The notes under the pieces were generated by a model. It made no database searches. It was not told where the DNA came from and worked only from the letters and a program-made list of their open reading frames with translations. A DNA stretch of 64,000 nucleotides from Atriophallophorus winterbourni. Lineage: Eukaryota; Platyhelminthes; Trematoda; Plagiorchiida; Microphallidae. The stretch is from contig JACCGJ010001492.1 of NCBI GenBank assembly GCA_013407085.1, forward strand, positions 62,001 to 126,000. The letters run 5' to 3'. Numbering within the stretch: position 1 is the first letter of the stretch; each line of letters starts with the position of its first letter. The translations under genes were made by a program, and so were the position numbers. Of the stretch, positions 45,541 to 57,329 are shown piece by piece.

Positions 45541-47488
45541 AATTTATTGACATAAATATGACTACTCGATCCTTCAAAAAACATCATACTATATTTATCG
45601 TCGAGTTCACAGACAGAAATTCCTCTTTCTTTGCCTGCCTTTGGATATATGCACTGAGAACGCTTCAGATATGTTCCCGTGATTAAGCGTTACGAGCCTC
45701 TCCTCAATCCATCTTTGTTTCCTTCTGGGGGTGATCCCAGTCCACGTGACCACTGCTTCCTCTCTGCGAACAATGATCGGACTGGACAAGGCAACATTCT
45801 TCCCACGATCCCAGCTGATAGTGGGTTTTAAAATTTACACCCTCCCGATCGGGAAGCGAACAGCTGTCCGCTGTCCTGGTAGAACACGCTTCAATCGACT
45901 GTCACATTCGTCCTAAATCGATGCGTGACCAGTTGCTCCGAGACGATAAGATCACAGTTGGGCAGTAACGGTGCTGGCATTATGTTAAATCGTTCGAAAT
46001 GGTGGGAAAATTATGTTGGACATGAAACCCAGTGAGGAGTTTAAGCGTTCGGAAATGCGAGCAGAGACGAGCGGAATGCACTGCGTTGATATTATATATT
46101 ATAATTATAATATATTCTATATATATATAATATATATATATATAATATATAGGGGTAAGAAACAGTTCATAGTTTAACCGTTCCCGTACAATAAGATTAA
46201 TAGCTAACGCGCAACTAACGCAACTATGTTATATTTTTACGATTGCGAATTGCTATACCACGATGTACGGTCACTTGAGAAATATTACAAAGAAAGCAAT
46301 TGAGGTTGAAATTTGTGTGATTCTTGTTCTTCTTTTTCTATTGCATTTCATCTCGAGGTGATTACTATCAGAGCAGAGAAGAAATAATCTCTTGAATCAA
46401 ATCCTTTAGTGTCAAATCAATTTCACCAAGACTCCATTCCGGTTTGCAAGTCGTGGACAGAACCGAATCAGGAAATCGGTGGTTTTCTATTTACAAACAA
46501 TATTACTTGAAAAATTTATAATTATACTGTGGCACTTTGAGGTTTCTTTAATAGACAACAAGACGGATGTTAATTTGTTGTTTTGTGAAGCATTCGCATT
46601 CGTCATCATTTTTGCTCGCCATACTCATTGGTATCATCATGATGAGCAACAAAAATACCGTAAACAGGTTCGAAACCACTTTTTTAAAATATAATTTTAT
46701 TTCAGAGCTTGAACTTGTAAGCCACTATGAGACAATGCTGACACAGCCATCCTAGGTGTGGGCACATGTGCTTACATAGGTTGATCGTGCTTAAACCTTA
46801 CTTATCATTTCCTCGCTGACTCAAAATAGGCGAATGTTGATCGTATTGTCCCTTAGCCGATGAATGCAGCCAGCATGAGACTAGTCGTGGGGAGATATCT
46901 TTCATTTTTATCACATGTTGGTGGAAAACTGAAAAACAATTTCCTGAAATATCAAACGTGGTGCAATAATATTGCTATGATATTTAGTTTGTAATTGTAC
47001 ATAACCAAAAATGTGATTATATTGTTACGGTCAAATTCATCCACGGATAAACATTTTGTGATTTCAACGGGCAGGCTTACTTGTATCACAATGCATTGCA
47101 TTAAGGCAGGAAACAGCTCCGATAACTTTCACGGGTAGCAGATCAGTCGGCACCGTCTGCTCACGCGAGATCTGTTCTACGGAAAACACTACTATCCATA
47201 CTTTGTTGTCCTGAGAGATCTGGTTCGAAATCGAAAATAATCATTCGAGACGAAGTATGGCCAACGGCGACGGCGTTTGCGTCTCACCTGCAAACGCTTA
47301 ACCTTAACGCGTGGCATATTACTCACGTTTAAGCCACACTTAATTTTGTCCGATGATCAACACCGACAGGTATATGCATAGCAATAAAGCTGGAGATGCG
47401 GCTAATGTGGACTAGTATCAAAATGAAAAATTTACCAGCTGGGGAATGATAACCATAGTATATCTGATGAACTATCCATCACGCTCAC
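45541..47488. other. Arrestin intron remainder; no gene
   Basis: No coding feature is supported. A long AT-only palindromic stretch (TATATAAT/ATTATATA type) lies at about 46089-46152. Confidence 0.5.
46089..46152. repeat. AT-rich palindromic microsatellite
   Basis: TATATTATAATTATAATATA-type sequence followed by (AT)n, able to fold on itself. Confidence 0.85.
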
Positions 47489-47603
47489 CTTCATTTGACC
47501 CGATAAAAGAGGTTTCTCTGATCGGATCTGAGCCTATTGTAATGGGTATTTTCATCTTTTGATCGTATCTACCCTCGCGATCAAACTTGAGACGCAATCG
47601 AAG
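47489..47603 (-). CDS. Alpha-arrestin exon, end of C-terminal domain
   Basis: This 115-nt exon follows an acceptor ending GCACACAG and ends at the donor AAG|GTGAGC. It encodes LRLRLKFDREGRYDQKMKIP, then ITIGSDPIRETSFIGSNE. The KMKIPITIGSDPI segment corresponds to the conserved last strand of arrestin C domains (L..P..IGT.P). It starts in phase 0, which joins HVEYMLI of the previous exon directly to LRLRLKF and reproduces the usual beta strand. Confidence 0.85.
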
Positions 47604-49177
47604 CTGTGTGCAAAATGAAGCGTAGAAAAGTATTATAAACAAAAAATAAACCCTACAATAAAAGCTGATGAAATTCACAACGAAAGATTTCAAACAAAAG
47701 GTGACGTAAATGACTTTGGTTTTCTTTGTCAAGTGTTTAGTCAAGTTTCAAATATTTAACTGTGGGTTTCATCCTGTAGTAGCGTGTTGGAAATTGAGAT
47801 ACTTACTTTACCTTCAATCAGCTGGGTGGATTAGTCGGCTTCATTGATGTCTCAAATAATGCTTTCGCATTCGCGTCAATCGGAGGTGGAATTGTTCAAG
47901 ATTGCAAAATAATCACCTTCCCACATCCAAACGCAGTGGACAATAAGCAGTCCCAGCACATCCATAACTTTCATCACAGTTGACAACCAAGTCTTCGCCT
48001 GATCGCCCTGACGACCTACAACTACGGGCGGGTTTAGGGTCGATAACGAGTATTATGAGCACTAAATCTGTCTTTCAGCACACATGGCTACATAATAAAA
48101 CTCCTCGCTGTAGGTAGTAAACACAGAGCCAAGGTTTTCTGAATGCACGAATGGTCAAAAACCTGTAATTATACTACATCTTTTGACCAGTTACAGCATC
48201 ACACCCATAAAGAAATACAGGAATAATCCCTACATGGTACACGCGTATCTGTTTGAATTGTAACTCCAGACGTGCTCAGTTTTACAGACGCATCTCGCAC
48301 ATGACCAACCATCAATTTCCCATCATGTTTCGCCTTATCATTGGGTAGCACGCTCGAACCAAGGTTACTTGATAACGAAAACATATTCAATCGGGGCATT
48401 CGGGACGCGTAACGGTTGGACGAATGGCGTGAAACGGTGCGAGAATGCCATGTTTTTCGCAGCGTTCATCTAGCGGTTGACTTTTGTGGTGAAACTACTG
48501 ATATGGTCTAAAAGCCTCGGCAGTATTTCGCTATTCCGCTGATGGTGTTGCCGAAATTCAGATTGAGTGATCAGTCTCGTAACAAACAAGCAATGTCACA
48601 GCCAATCTGAGCCGTACACCGAGTACGATAGCACACTGAACGGACGCTTTCTAATCTGACTAACATCTTAGGTCAAACATGATAAACCAAAGTGTATGGT
48701 CAATATGTTAAATAAACATAAATCAATTAAACGACTGTAAGGTATACGAAATTACGCAAACGATGTTCCGTGAAGACACCATTAAGGGGAATGAAACTGG
48801 TCGTGGGGTGTGCGGGGAAATGGAAGCAAATATGGATTATTTACTGCCCTTATGTGATTTTCCAACGACTCGGTCACAGGAAACAAAATGGTCCGTGAAT
48901 GCGAGGAAGCTCCGAGCGTGGTTATGCAATTAAGAGTACCAAAATAGTGCATAAGTATAGTGTTGGCCATGAGGGTTCGAAATCCAATGAAAAAGCACGT
49001 CGTAACGTGAAACAAAATGTTCTGTAGAGCTCCACTCGGATTCTTTTGACAAAGGATTTTTGTGCCAAGTACATGAGCATTACGTTTCTCAAATGCAACT
49101 AGCAGTGTCATGTCAAAAATTGTTGTTCACACATAAACACGAACAGATCTGGGTGCACCCAAAGACTTCTCACTTAC

Positions 49178-49534
49178 GATTAGCATGTACTCCACGTGTA
49201 TTAAATTTTGTCTTCCAAACAAACCGGTTGCCGGCAACGGAGGCACGTGTATCACATCGTGAAAGTACGCCGTGGAGCCGTTTGGCTGGACCGCCACTGT
49301 ATCTGCGGTCTCGGAGGGTTTGCTGTGAGTGTGACCATGTCCACGTGTCTTCTCGACCGAGTGCTCTCGTGCCTGCGTGAAAGATGGGCTCGAGCCGGAA
49401 AACAATGATGTAAGGTCGTCGGAACTGGGTTGCTGTTTATCCGACGTGGAGGTCTGTCGTGGCTGGAGACGAGAAGCAAACAGCCGAAGAATTTCAACAT
49501 GCTTTCGATGATTTTTGCCGTTAAGCTGGACAAT
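49178..49534 (-). CDS. Alpha-arrestin exon, central C-terminal domain
   Basis: The exon follows the acceptor TTTTACACTTTCAG and ends at the donor ATC|GTAAGT, with 119 codons in phase 0 at both ends. It begins IVQLNGKNHRKHVEIL and ends DVIHVPPLPATGLFGRQNLI then HVEYMLI. The latter is the hallmark arrestin C-domain stretch (IPP.P.....I.VEY.L). Between them is a polar segment of about 70 residues (QPRQTSTSD... to ...TADTVAVQPNG), longer than the usual loop. Confidence 0.88.
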
Positions 49535-51402
49535 CTGAAAGTGTAAAATCTACGTACACATGGGCTCAATGAACGCCAAATCAAATGAGCGAGAGTCTAG
49601 CAATGAGTTGAAAAGGTATAACAACCCACGTATCAAACCAGTATTAACAAAATGTATGATGGTTGAAGACGGACAACTGATGACAAGATCCGTTCACCTC
49701 AGAATGTTTCAGAATTAGGAATACTCTGATTATTTTTCATCTTACAACAGTATCGACGAAATCACAGTACGCTAAATTTTAGAGAGCGAATTTCAAATAT
49801 GATTGCTTTCCGAGTGATCCTAGACCTAGCGCTACCGAGACCGAAAACAGACACTTGGAGCGTCATTGAGCTCACGATTCTCTACAAAATTAACGCATGA
49901 ATAGCATAAATACACGCTTCCTAGGGTCTTTAAACGTACGCTTGTGGTTTCCACCGAATGATGGCGAACAGGCCGACACCGATATTGAAGTGCAAGTGCT
50001 GGGACGTGAGCAACAACATACCTGCCGTATATTTAAATATTCTTATAACCTCATGCCACGATCAATTCATAATTCATTTATGAACTAACGGAATGAATAT
50101 GTGAATGATGATGCATAAAAGTGGGGCACCGTTATCGAATCCTTTATACTTTACTAGGCAAACCTCATCTTTTCACCTAGTTTACTAAGCTTTACCCATT
50201 TCAATTCGTTTGGAATATAAACATAAACAGTGATAAAATATAGGTACTAAAATTCTTAATAAATCTTTACCCATTTATCATTCAAGCAAGATTGATATAC
50301 ACTAGATATGGCACTAGCAACTTTGCCAAGTGTCAGCAAAAAACAATGTGCTGTGTATCCTTGAAAATAGTGTTTCGATCGTGTAAGGTTGAATGTAACA
50401 CATTAAATTTGGTGAAGACGAAGTGAAAATTTCATATAGATGCCGAATTGCAGGGACCGATACAGACAAGTGACCATTGGAAGACACATCTGAACATGAA
50501 CTGTGCCCAAAGCTAATCCATGCTAGGTGACATTGTATGAAGATGTTTGACGGGTGCCGAAAGTAGGTGATAAACTGCTTACGGTAACCTAGCGCCATGC
50601 ACAGCATGGGGTAAGTTACCTCAACCGCCTCTGATGTAGAAACCGAAGACGGAAACCAGCCATATCGATTCTACTGGCAAAGTAAGGAAGTGTTGGATTA
50701 TGAGGTAATCACTCCACGATAAGTTTTACACTAGAATGATAGCAAATACAAAGGTTTATTATCTATTATCTTTGCAAAATAATACCCATAAAATATTTGG
50801 TCAAAGATTGATTTGCGAAGAATTACGGTTTGCATACCCATATGATTTGAATGGAACATGCATTAATGTTATCTACCATTATGGCAACGATGAAGTCATC
50901 ACTAGACTTGTTGGAACACTGCTTTCACCAGTTGTAACGTGCTCCGCCATACAAAGCGACACGTTGAATGGCGCAATCACAAGTTCGATCAAGTGTGATG
51001 TGTAACACAGTGGATTATCAATCGCCAGAAAAGGATTTAGGACGTGTGCCGTTCAATCGAAAGTGTACAGTTCGAATACCACCGTGGCACAAAATGTTTG
51101 GAAAATGTGCTCAACTCTAATTTCACAGCATGCCTTTGTATCAAATGGGCACCCACAATCCCAGGAAATAACAACGATAGACTGGCACACTTTCAAGTAA
51201 GTTAATTAATTATCGCCCTTACAGATCGGTGCTAAGGCTAAGCATGATGTGGAATAAAAAACCAATCACCTCGTGGATTGATTGCTGTGAGCTCAATAAT
51301 ATGGACAATGTCCATCGTTGGAACACTTTTGAGCCTTTATTCAAGGCGGTAAACCACAGAGAACAACCAAAACGGAATGATTTGAAAAGGTAAAAGTGAA
51401 CG

Positions 51403-51466
51403 CTGTTTGTACTGTCACACTTGGTCTGACTTAGCTTTCGTGCATAATGCATTACCCAATCAATAG
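51403..51466 (+). repeat. Degraded family B core in arrestin intron
   Basis: CTGTTTGTACTGTCACACTT, GGTCTGACTTAGCTT and ACCCAATCAATAG align with CTGTTCGTACTGACACC, the CTGACGAAGCTT core and ACCAATAA of the other copies. The GAAA segment is destroyed. Confidence 0.6.
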
Positions 51467-51517
51467 AGTATTTGAAAATCCTACTCCGATGACTATGGAT
51501 GTGCGATCTGCACCTAC

Positions 51518-51703
51518 CTGAGCAAAGGTCAAATGAACCGTTTGTATTGCGCGTGAAGTTCGGTTGGTCACGTGTACTTCTGGGGTGATCGATTCACCGG
51601 GCACGAACCCAGTCTTGTTCACCGTGAGGTCACACAAAATAACACCTTTCGGACTCCCCAAACATCCAGAAATAACGAATTCCTTATGCAAGGTGATACG
51701 GTC
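51518..51703 (-). CDS. Alpha-arrestin exon, start of C-terminal domain
   Basis: This exon of 62 codons follows the acceptor TTTTTTGTTTTAACAG and ends at CAG|GTAGGT. It encodes DRITLHKEFVISGCLGSPKG, VILCDLTVNKTGFVPGESIT and PEVHVTNRTSRAIQTVHLTF. This is the canonical opening of the arrestin C domain: the G.I.L...L.K.GFVPGE.I......N.TS pattern is unmistakable. Both ends are phase 0. Confidence 0.92.
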
Positions 51704-52818
51704 CTGTTAAAACAAAAAATTACCCTGAAGATTAATTATAGTGAACTGCTCATCAAAATAAATACAAATGATTGTTAACACAGCATGCATAAACAGAAAC
51801 GCCAAATTAATCGGGGATTTGACCTTAGTCACGAGTGTAGTATTTGCCGAATTAGATAAATGCATGTGATTCATTCCAAGACTGGGAGCTGAGATTCCAA
51901 TATTTTGATTACATTCGTACACAATAGTTGAGGAATGTGATTTTTCACCTAGTAAAGAAACCAAATTTTAACATGCATTGAATTTTCAGATATCTCCTTC
52001 AGCAACTAATGTGGTAAAAAAAGCACCCAAATGATGACAACGCTTAAAATCCTAGGAGAAGTTACCAATTTCACAGAAGAATAGTTCAATTGAGTGCAAT
52101 CAAAAAGCTACTCCATGATTTTGATTAACATAAAAGTAACAAATAAGAACTAGATAAAGGTGGATTACGAATTTAAAAATCAAGGGGAGATCGCTACCAC
52201 TTTTCTCGTCACTGACTGTACAATTGCTAACAAATCAAGTAATTCGCACCCTCGTTGATAGGGAAATTATTTGAGATTCAATGGTACAATAAGTTCTGGA
52301 AAAAACAAAACAGGGCCCTACCGCTGTTATTTTAATGAAATTTGCCCAACTCTAAGGATTTGATGCAAACGCGGCGTTGTTCGGAAAATATGAATCCGGT
52401 ATTCGTTTAAAATAGTACTTCACTAGGGACGTCACACAATATTTCTATAATGAATTCCACTGAATGTAAATATAGAGAAAATACATTTATCGAAAAGCTA
52501 ATTGCGAACGGGAAGGTTTTCGCTTAGTGGGTTCAACTGATGCTCTAAAACTGAGTTGGGGTGTGAATCTACGGCACCAAGAGAAAAGTAATAATACGAA
52601 AATGGACTGGGTTTTGCACAATTACATTATTCATACATAAATAGTTAGTCGTGAGCTTTTGAAATGAACTACGTAGATGGTGATTTAAGGTATGGAATGG
52701 ATACAGCTACATTTCGAAAGATATAGTAATACATCTTTGATATGACAGTTCTGTGTATGTGTACCAATATATATCAATAGTCACAGCAGTGTGAACTTTT
52801 TAAACTAAGTAAGCTTAC

Positions 52819-53804
52819 TCGTAATCGAAGTTGTTGCGACAAGTCCAACGGGCGGAAAACAATAAGCTCTTTCAGGTGACTATGCTTGATTTTGGCGGCC
52901 TTGTTCGCGAAATCCACTCGCAACCCGTACGAAAGTCTTGCATTTGCACCACCGATTAAACATTCACTCGGCAACTCAAAGGAGCTCGGTAGGTCTGCTG
53001 GAAGCGCAAACTCGAAAGGAAAAATGTGCGTGCCACGTCGTAATAAATACGGATTAGTTTGGTGCGTGTAATTTTCGGATTCGGTCTCGTAGAAGCGCTT
53101 GCTAGAAACGTGCGTGGAGTTTAGTTGACGATCAAGTTCTTTAGTATCAAAATCATCTCCAGGCGTCGAGCTGTGAGAAAAGCCCCGGAATGAGCGAAAG
53201 AAATAATGACGGTTCAGCAAATTCAGTTTCGAGCAAAACAAAATGCGAGAATCCCCGCAATCATTCCATCCTGCGTTAGAAATATCTGTGAGACTTTTAG
53301 ATTTCCAATAACATTTTTGCTGTTGCGTCGAACAGCTGCAAGCAAATAGGTGACAAAACCATGGCTTGCTAGGATCCAAAATGTAATCTACATCTGTTGG
53401 TTTCCATGAAACAGAACAATCCCCCATGCTACTTTTGCAGTCCATGGTCATATCGGAAAGCGTCAGCGAGTTTTCAACCTGTTTTCCTGGCGAAGTGAAA
53501 CCACAAACATGTAGATACTGGCGCAGATTGTCGGATCTAATCGTACAAAATGGTTCGGTTGACAATTGATCATTATTATCTGGACGCACATCACCGATAA
53601 ATCCATTTTTGACCGTTGAGAGCATGGCAGTTTGTTTATAACATGTTTTGACACCGTGGTGTGTAAATGAAGAAGCATGTGAGGAGCAATCATTATTTTG
53701 CTGTAATTGCAATAATCCGGCAAACGAATTTGAGAGAATTGTCGCATCTTGATTCGATATTTTCCACTGAGTTTTTGCAAAGCCATACAACCAGAGTGTA
53801 CAAA
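52819..53804 (-). CDS. Alpha-arrestin large exon, N-terminal domain with insertion
   Basis: The 986-nt exon begins after ACATTTGAAG and its first two bases complete the split codon A|TT. It opens with CTLWLYGFAKTQW, the typical arrestin strand before the long loop. At its end it encodes RRGTHIFPFEFALPADLPSS and FELPSECLIGGANARLSYGL then RVDF, all classic N-domain motifs (G.H.FPF.F.LP..LPSSF). The donor is CGA|GTAAGC. Between these blocks lies an insertion of about 220 residues. It is rich in Ser, Asn, Cys and His (including HLFACSCSTQQQKC) and resembles no family I recognise. Confidence 0.88.
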
Positions 53805-56722
53805 CTTCAAATGTATAAAAACATTCTTGTAATAATTTCAAATTTTTATATTCTGCTTTAATGTAAATTACGAGCTTTGTTTAAGAAGCTATCTATATAT
53901 AATGTATTCAGTCATTCGATTAAGTGAATAAAAAGAATCATAAAACGTGCGCTTACTTTATAAAGTAAACCAACCCCAAACATTTCCCCTTTATATATTT
54001 TGCCAGAATATTTAATTCAAGGCTTGTTTAGTGTTACTGGCAATCGTCAAAAGGAGACATTAGAAACAAAATCTGGAAGACTTGAAGTAGTTATCGCATG
54101 GCAATCAATAACAAAATTTAAAATCAACTGTTAGGTAATGTAGATAAATTTAACCATCATATTCTCAACATGTCTATGTTTAGATTTATTAATATATACA
54201 TATATATGCATAAAACCGCAAGCCTGTATTGCGAACATGTGAAGTGTCTTAGAGCAAGTGGGTCACTAGGCTGTCAGGTTACCCGGGCCTAAACAGATAT
54301 CACAAATGAAAATGAAAAGTGAAACTCCAGCAAGCATCCACACGCAGCTCAATATCTGCAGCAAATTAATTTCGAACGGTTTCATAGGCTAATAAAACAG
54401 GAATGAACAATTCACATCCGTTAATACTAAACGTTAAGTCGAGAATTACTGACGACAATATTTTGTTACAGAAATTAAAGCATATCTCAACCAACGTCGT
54501 AGAGCCCAATGTTGAGCAACAAAATGATATTCATCCCTCTAATAATGTTTTCTGTTAACATAAGTGCACTTGTTTTGGGAATATTGTTGTGATTGATAAG
54601 CATTTGGTGAAGATTCCGTATGTAGTTTTAATATTCCGGATGTGAAAATTCACATGCACTGGCCATGATTAATTTGGACGCTATGCCAACAAACGAAACA
54701 ACATCATAAAATAAAAGGCTTATGCTTGCTATTTCTTTATCATAAATTGTTAATATTTGATTACATGTACTTTCATTGGATGTGATTAGTATATTTAAGA
54801 TATTTCGCGGCATACATGACAATTAACCGAGGTTTCATTATTGTTTGTTGCGTAGAATTGGAATATTGAATTGAATACAGTGTCATATAGTGTACTCGTA
54901 TAACATGAGGGCTCTTAGCTATTTTAAAATTATATAAAACAGTATTAAACAGATTTTTTTATTTTGAAAATCTTAATCTTCTATTTGATGAAATAAGATA
55001 AAAGTATCTCAAGGAAAAATGCTCTAATCGTTGTAATAACAACGAACATGATAAATTAGTCATGGCTGCACAAATAGTGGTAAAAATAACATACCGAAAG
55101 ACAATTTGTTGCTAACGATTTAAACATATATGAAACTTTTCTAGTCTGGATGTAATAAAATTTAATATGCAATTGATTATTTTAGCAACATTAGACAGTA
55201 AAAATCGTTTTCTATCCTCACATTGGAGAAATTCGATAAAATTTACGGCTCTTCTGTCGCATGTATGCTTCAATAACCACATTAGGTTGCGTATCACCAA
55301 TAACGAAAAACAGAAATACCGTAAAAAGGTTATGTCGTCGTTTGACAAAGATGTATTCAAAAATATTGTCGATCTTTGAAGAGCCAACTCTTGATGTATG
55401 TCTACATGAGCATTGTTAGATGAAATACATTTGTGAGCAACACACATTACCCCATATCAGCGTTGCAAAGATAATTTAGCGAATGTATTAAGTTCAGTGT
55501 ATTAGGTCAAAGGTGTCCAAGGATGCTGTAAGATTTGACATGACAATGATCTCCGCTATTAGAAGTAATAAATATCCGATAATAAAATCATGAGGCAGCG
55601 AACAGCGGAATTCTCCTGCATGTCTATCACCAACCAAACGCTTACAATTGCTGGTAAGCAGTGGTTGACACGATTCATGATTCGAAAAAGAAATCTATCC
55701 ATATCAAGGGCCGCCATACAAAAATGGATTTCAAATTCATCCATATTCGAACGACGAGTGGCTATCAAACATTGTCAAGTGCATGGCTTATGCATCATTC
55801 CGTGAAAGCTTATTTAAAAAATTCCAACAGCCGATGGTGTCTATATCATATCGTATTATTCAATAATCGTGTGGTGAAATGAACGCGAGTAACACGTGAG
55901 TAGGCTGCAAAATGCATGTTACATCATTGTTATCTAGCTGAATTAATCATTGATTTAGAAAGAACCTTTGTGCCACATCGATGATTAACGTTTTTCAGGC
56001 AGAAGGTCCTATTGAAATCCAATATTCAAGTTATGGTTGAACAAATTTCAGAGCCAGGTGAGAGATATTCAAAGTGAATCGTAAATTTCCTACTAACTTT
56101 TCATTACATCTTTTGGGTTGCTAGAAATTTTCACTGCTTGTACTGCAACAAATTCCGGAGAAGTTGCTTATGACAAACAACTCGCCGGTAATTTTCTTTG
56201 TATGATTGTATAAATCTCTAATGAATTTATATAGTAAATTTGTACTTCTATTGGTTCTAAAAATTCTGATAAAATTAAAATTTATTTGGGAGCAACGTTT
56301 GAGTTGGTTTATCTATAAGTGAGTCATGCTGAACAAAGTCGCTGTTCGAATAACAGAAGGATTTGAGAAGCGATTTGTTGAGACAAGAATGATTTCCACC
56401 AGGTGACATCCGGTATTTCGACACACCGTACATGATATCACGTGGTTCTTACACACATTCTGCTTCTTTTGAAATGATATAGTATCGTATAAAATTGCAA
56501 GCCTGATCCAGGCAAAGTGGGATACAGTCAGAGACTGCACATGGGTTAAGACATGGTCAAGTTGCTCAGGCCGTGATAATTTATCGACGTATTTGAAAAT
56601 TGGACGCCAATTTAATTATTTGTATAATCGAAGGCCATTACCGCACTGATCCGTGATTATGTGAAGCAATGTATTTATTAATCAATAAGAAAACAGAAAA
56701 AACTTAAATTAAAAAGGCTCAC
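53805..56722. other. Arrestin intron; no other gene
   Basis: AT-rich sequence of about 2.9 kb. Small open frames (55112-55447 minus, 55590-55882 plus) have no recognisable domain. A weak similarity exists between 55290-55330 and 46640-46670 (ACAGAAATACCGTAAAAAGG). Confidence 0.5.
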
Positions 56723-56823
56723 TATCAATAGCGATATCCTCGTCATTCTTCAAAATTACTTTCCCAACAATTTCGTCTCGCGGTTCAAATACAGCAAGCT
56801 CGTTATCAAGAATAATATCTACC
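56723..56823 (-). CDS. Alpha-arrestin first recognised exon
   Basis: The 101-nt exon lies between the acceptor TTTTTCCGCAATTTGCAG and the donor GATA|GTGAGC. It encodes VDIILDNELAVFEPRDEIVG then KVILKNDEDIAID, the first strands of an arrestin N domain (I.LDN....F.P.....G.V.L). Its first base finishes a codon whose first two bases come from an upstream exon. The start methionine therefore lies further upstream and was not resolved. Confidence 0.82.
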
Positions 56824-56921
56824 CTGCAAATTGCGGAAAAATCACAACCCATTTGCTGGACGCCAAAGATCACGAGATCACAGATATTTTCTGAAAAACG
56901 CGCCTCATTCTTCAATAAAGG

Positions 56922-57225
56922 TCAAGTTCAAGTTCAAGTTCAAGTTGCACAGGGTTGAAGGTGGCTAAAAGCCAATCACGCGCCTAGATTTCCTTCGACG
57001 ATCAATTTCTATATTAGTCTATATATAAGTCGAAATAAAGCTAAGGATTAATAATAAGATATGATAATGAAAAAAACAGAATAGCTGTGCAGAATCTAAT
57101 ATTGTTAGAATAGGAATAGCCAGCACGCCCAACCAAGCCAGCACGATAGACCAAACCAGCTGTGTGAAAGATGAGAAAGGTGGATCAGAAATAACAAACA
57201 CGACATCACAATGCCAGAATGACAT
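56922..57225 (-). mobile_element. Possible 3' end of a non-LTR element with (ACTTGA)n tail
   Basis: On the minus strand the sequence ends in four ACTTGA-type units (56946-56922), a tail style seen in some CR1/RTE elements. Upstream it carries a hydrophobic open stretch (SIVLAWLGVLAIPILTILD). It sits only about 100 bp upstream of the arrestin exon 56823-56723. No RT motif was seen, so the assignment is tentative. Confidence 0.35.
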
Positions 57226-57231
57226 TCATAC

Positions 57232-57265
57232 CTTGCTGCCTTTCTATACACAATTTGTTTGTATC
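57232..57265 (-). CDS. Candidate upstream arrestin exon
   Basis: The donor GCAAG|GTATGA at 57232 ends a frame YKQIVYRKAA plus AG, which joins the recognised exon as AG|G (Arg) in the correct phase. A possible acceptor is AACTGTGTTGTAG before 57265. There is no start codon in this frame. The match may be chance, and the segment overlaps a possible retroelement tail region. Confidence 0.2.
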
Positions 57266-57329
57266 CTACAACACAGTTAAAATGGTTCACAACAAGGTTT
57301 GATATAGTACTTGCTTTATACAAGGAGAA

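Larger units (their letters stand above)
40009..56823 (-). other. Alpha-arrestin (arrestin domain-containing) gene span
   Basis: Six coding exons are supported on the minus strand: 56823-56723, 53804-52819, 51703-51518, 49534-49178, 47603-47489 and 40994-40009. Phases match at each junction: A|TT, then three phase-0 joins, then G|TG. The open frame continues through to TAA at 40011-40009. The product has both arrestin domains (N: exons 1-2; C: exons 3-5) and a long disordered tail. Alpha-arrestins (ARRDC/TXNIP relatives) are cytosolic adaptors linking membrane cargo to ubiquitin ligases. The total is about 909 codons plus an unresolved N-terminus, against roughly 350-450 residues for typical animal family members. 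The start codon was not found. The final intron (6.5 kb) holds an antisense CR1 element. Confidence 0.88.

Noticed and set aside
45607..45789. RTE or other element C-terminal fragment on the minus strand
   Set aside because: No diagnostic motif could be matched; 60 codons with charged residues is not enough.
46600..46690. Hammerhead-like CATGATGAGC... with later GAAACC
   Set aside because: CATGATGA lacks the invariant C/U arrangement, no stem II forms, and spacing to GAAACC is wrong. Weak similarity to 55290-55330 is unexplained.
48199..48399. Extra arrestin exon inside the intron 47604-49177
   Set aside because: The flanking exons already join in phase and rebuild one continuous beta strand; adding this segment would split the domain.
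48950..48990. tRNA gene suggested by GGTTCGAAATCC
   Set aside because: No plausible A box or cloverleaf could be built around it.
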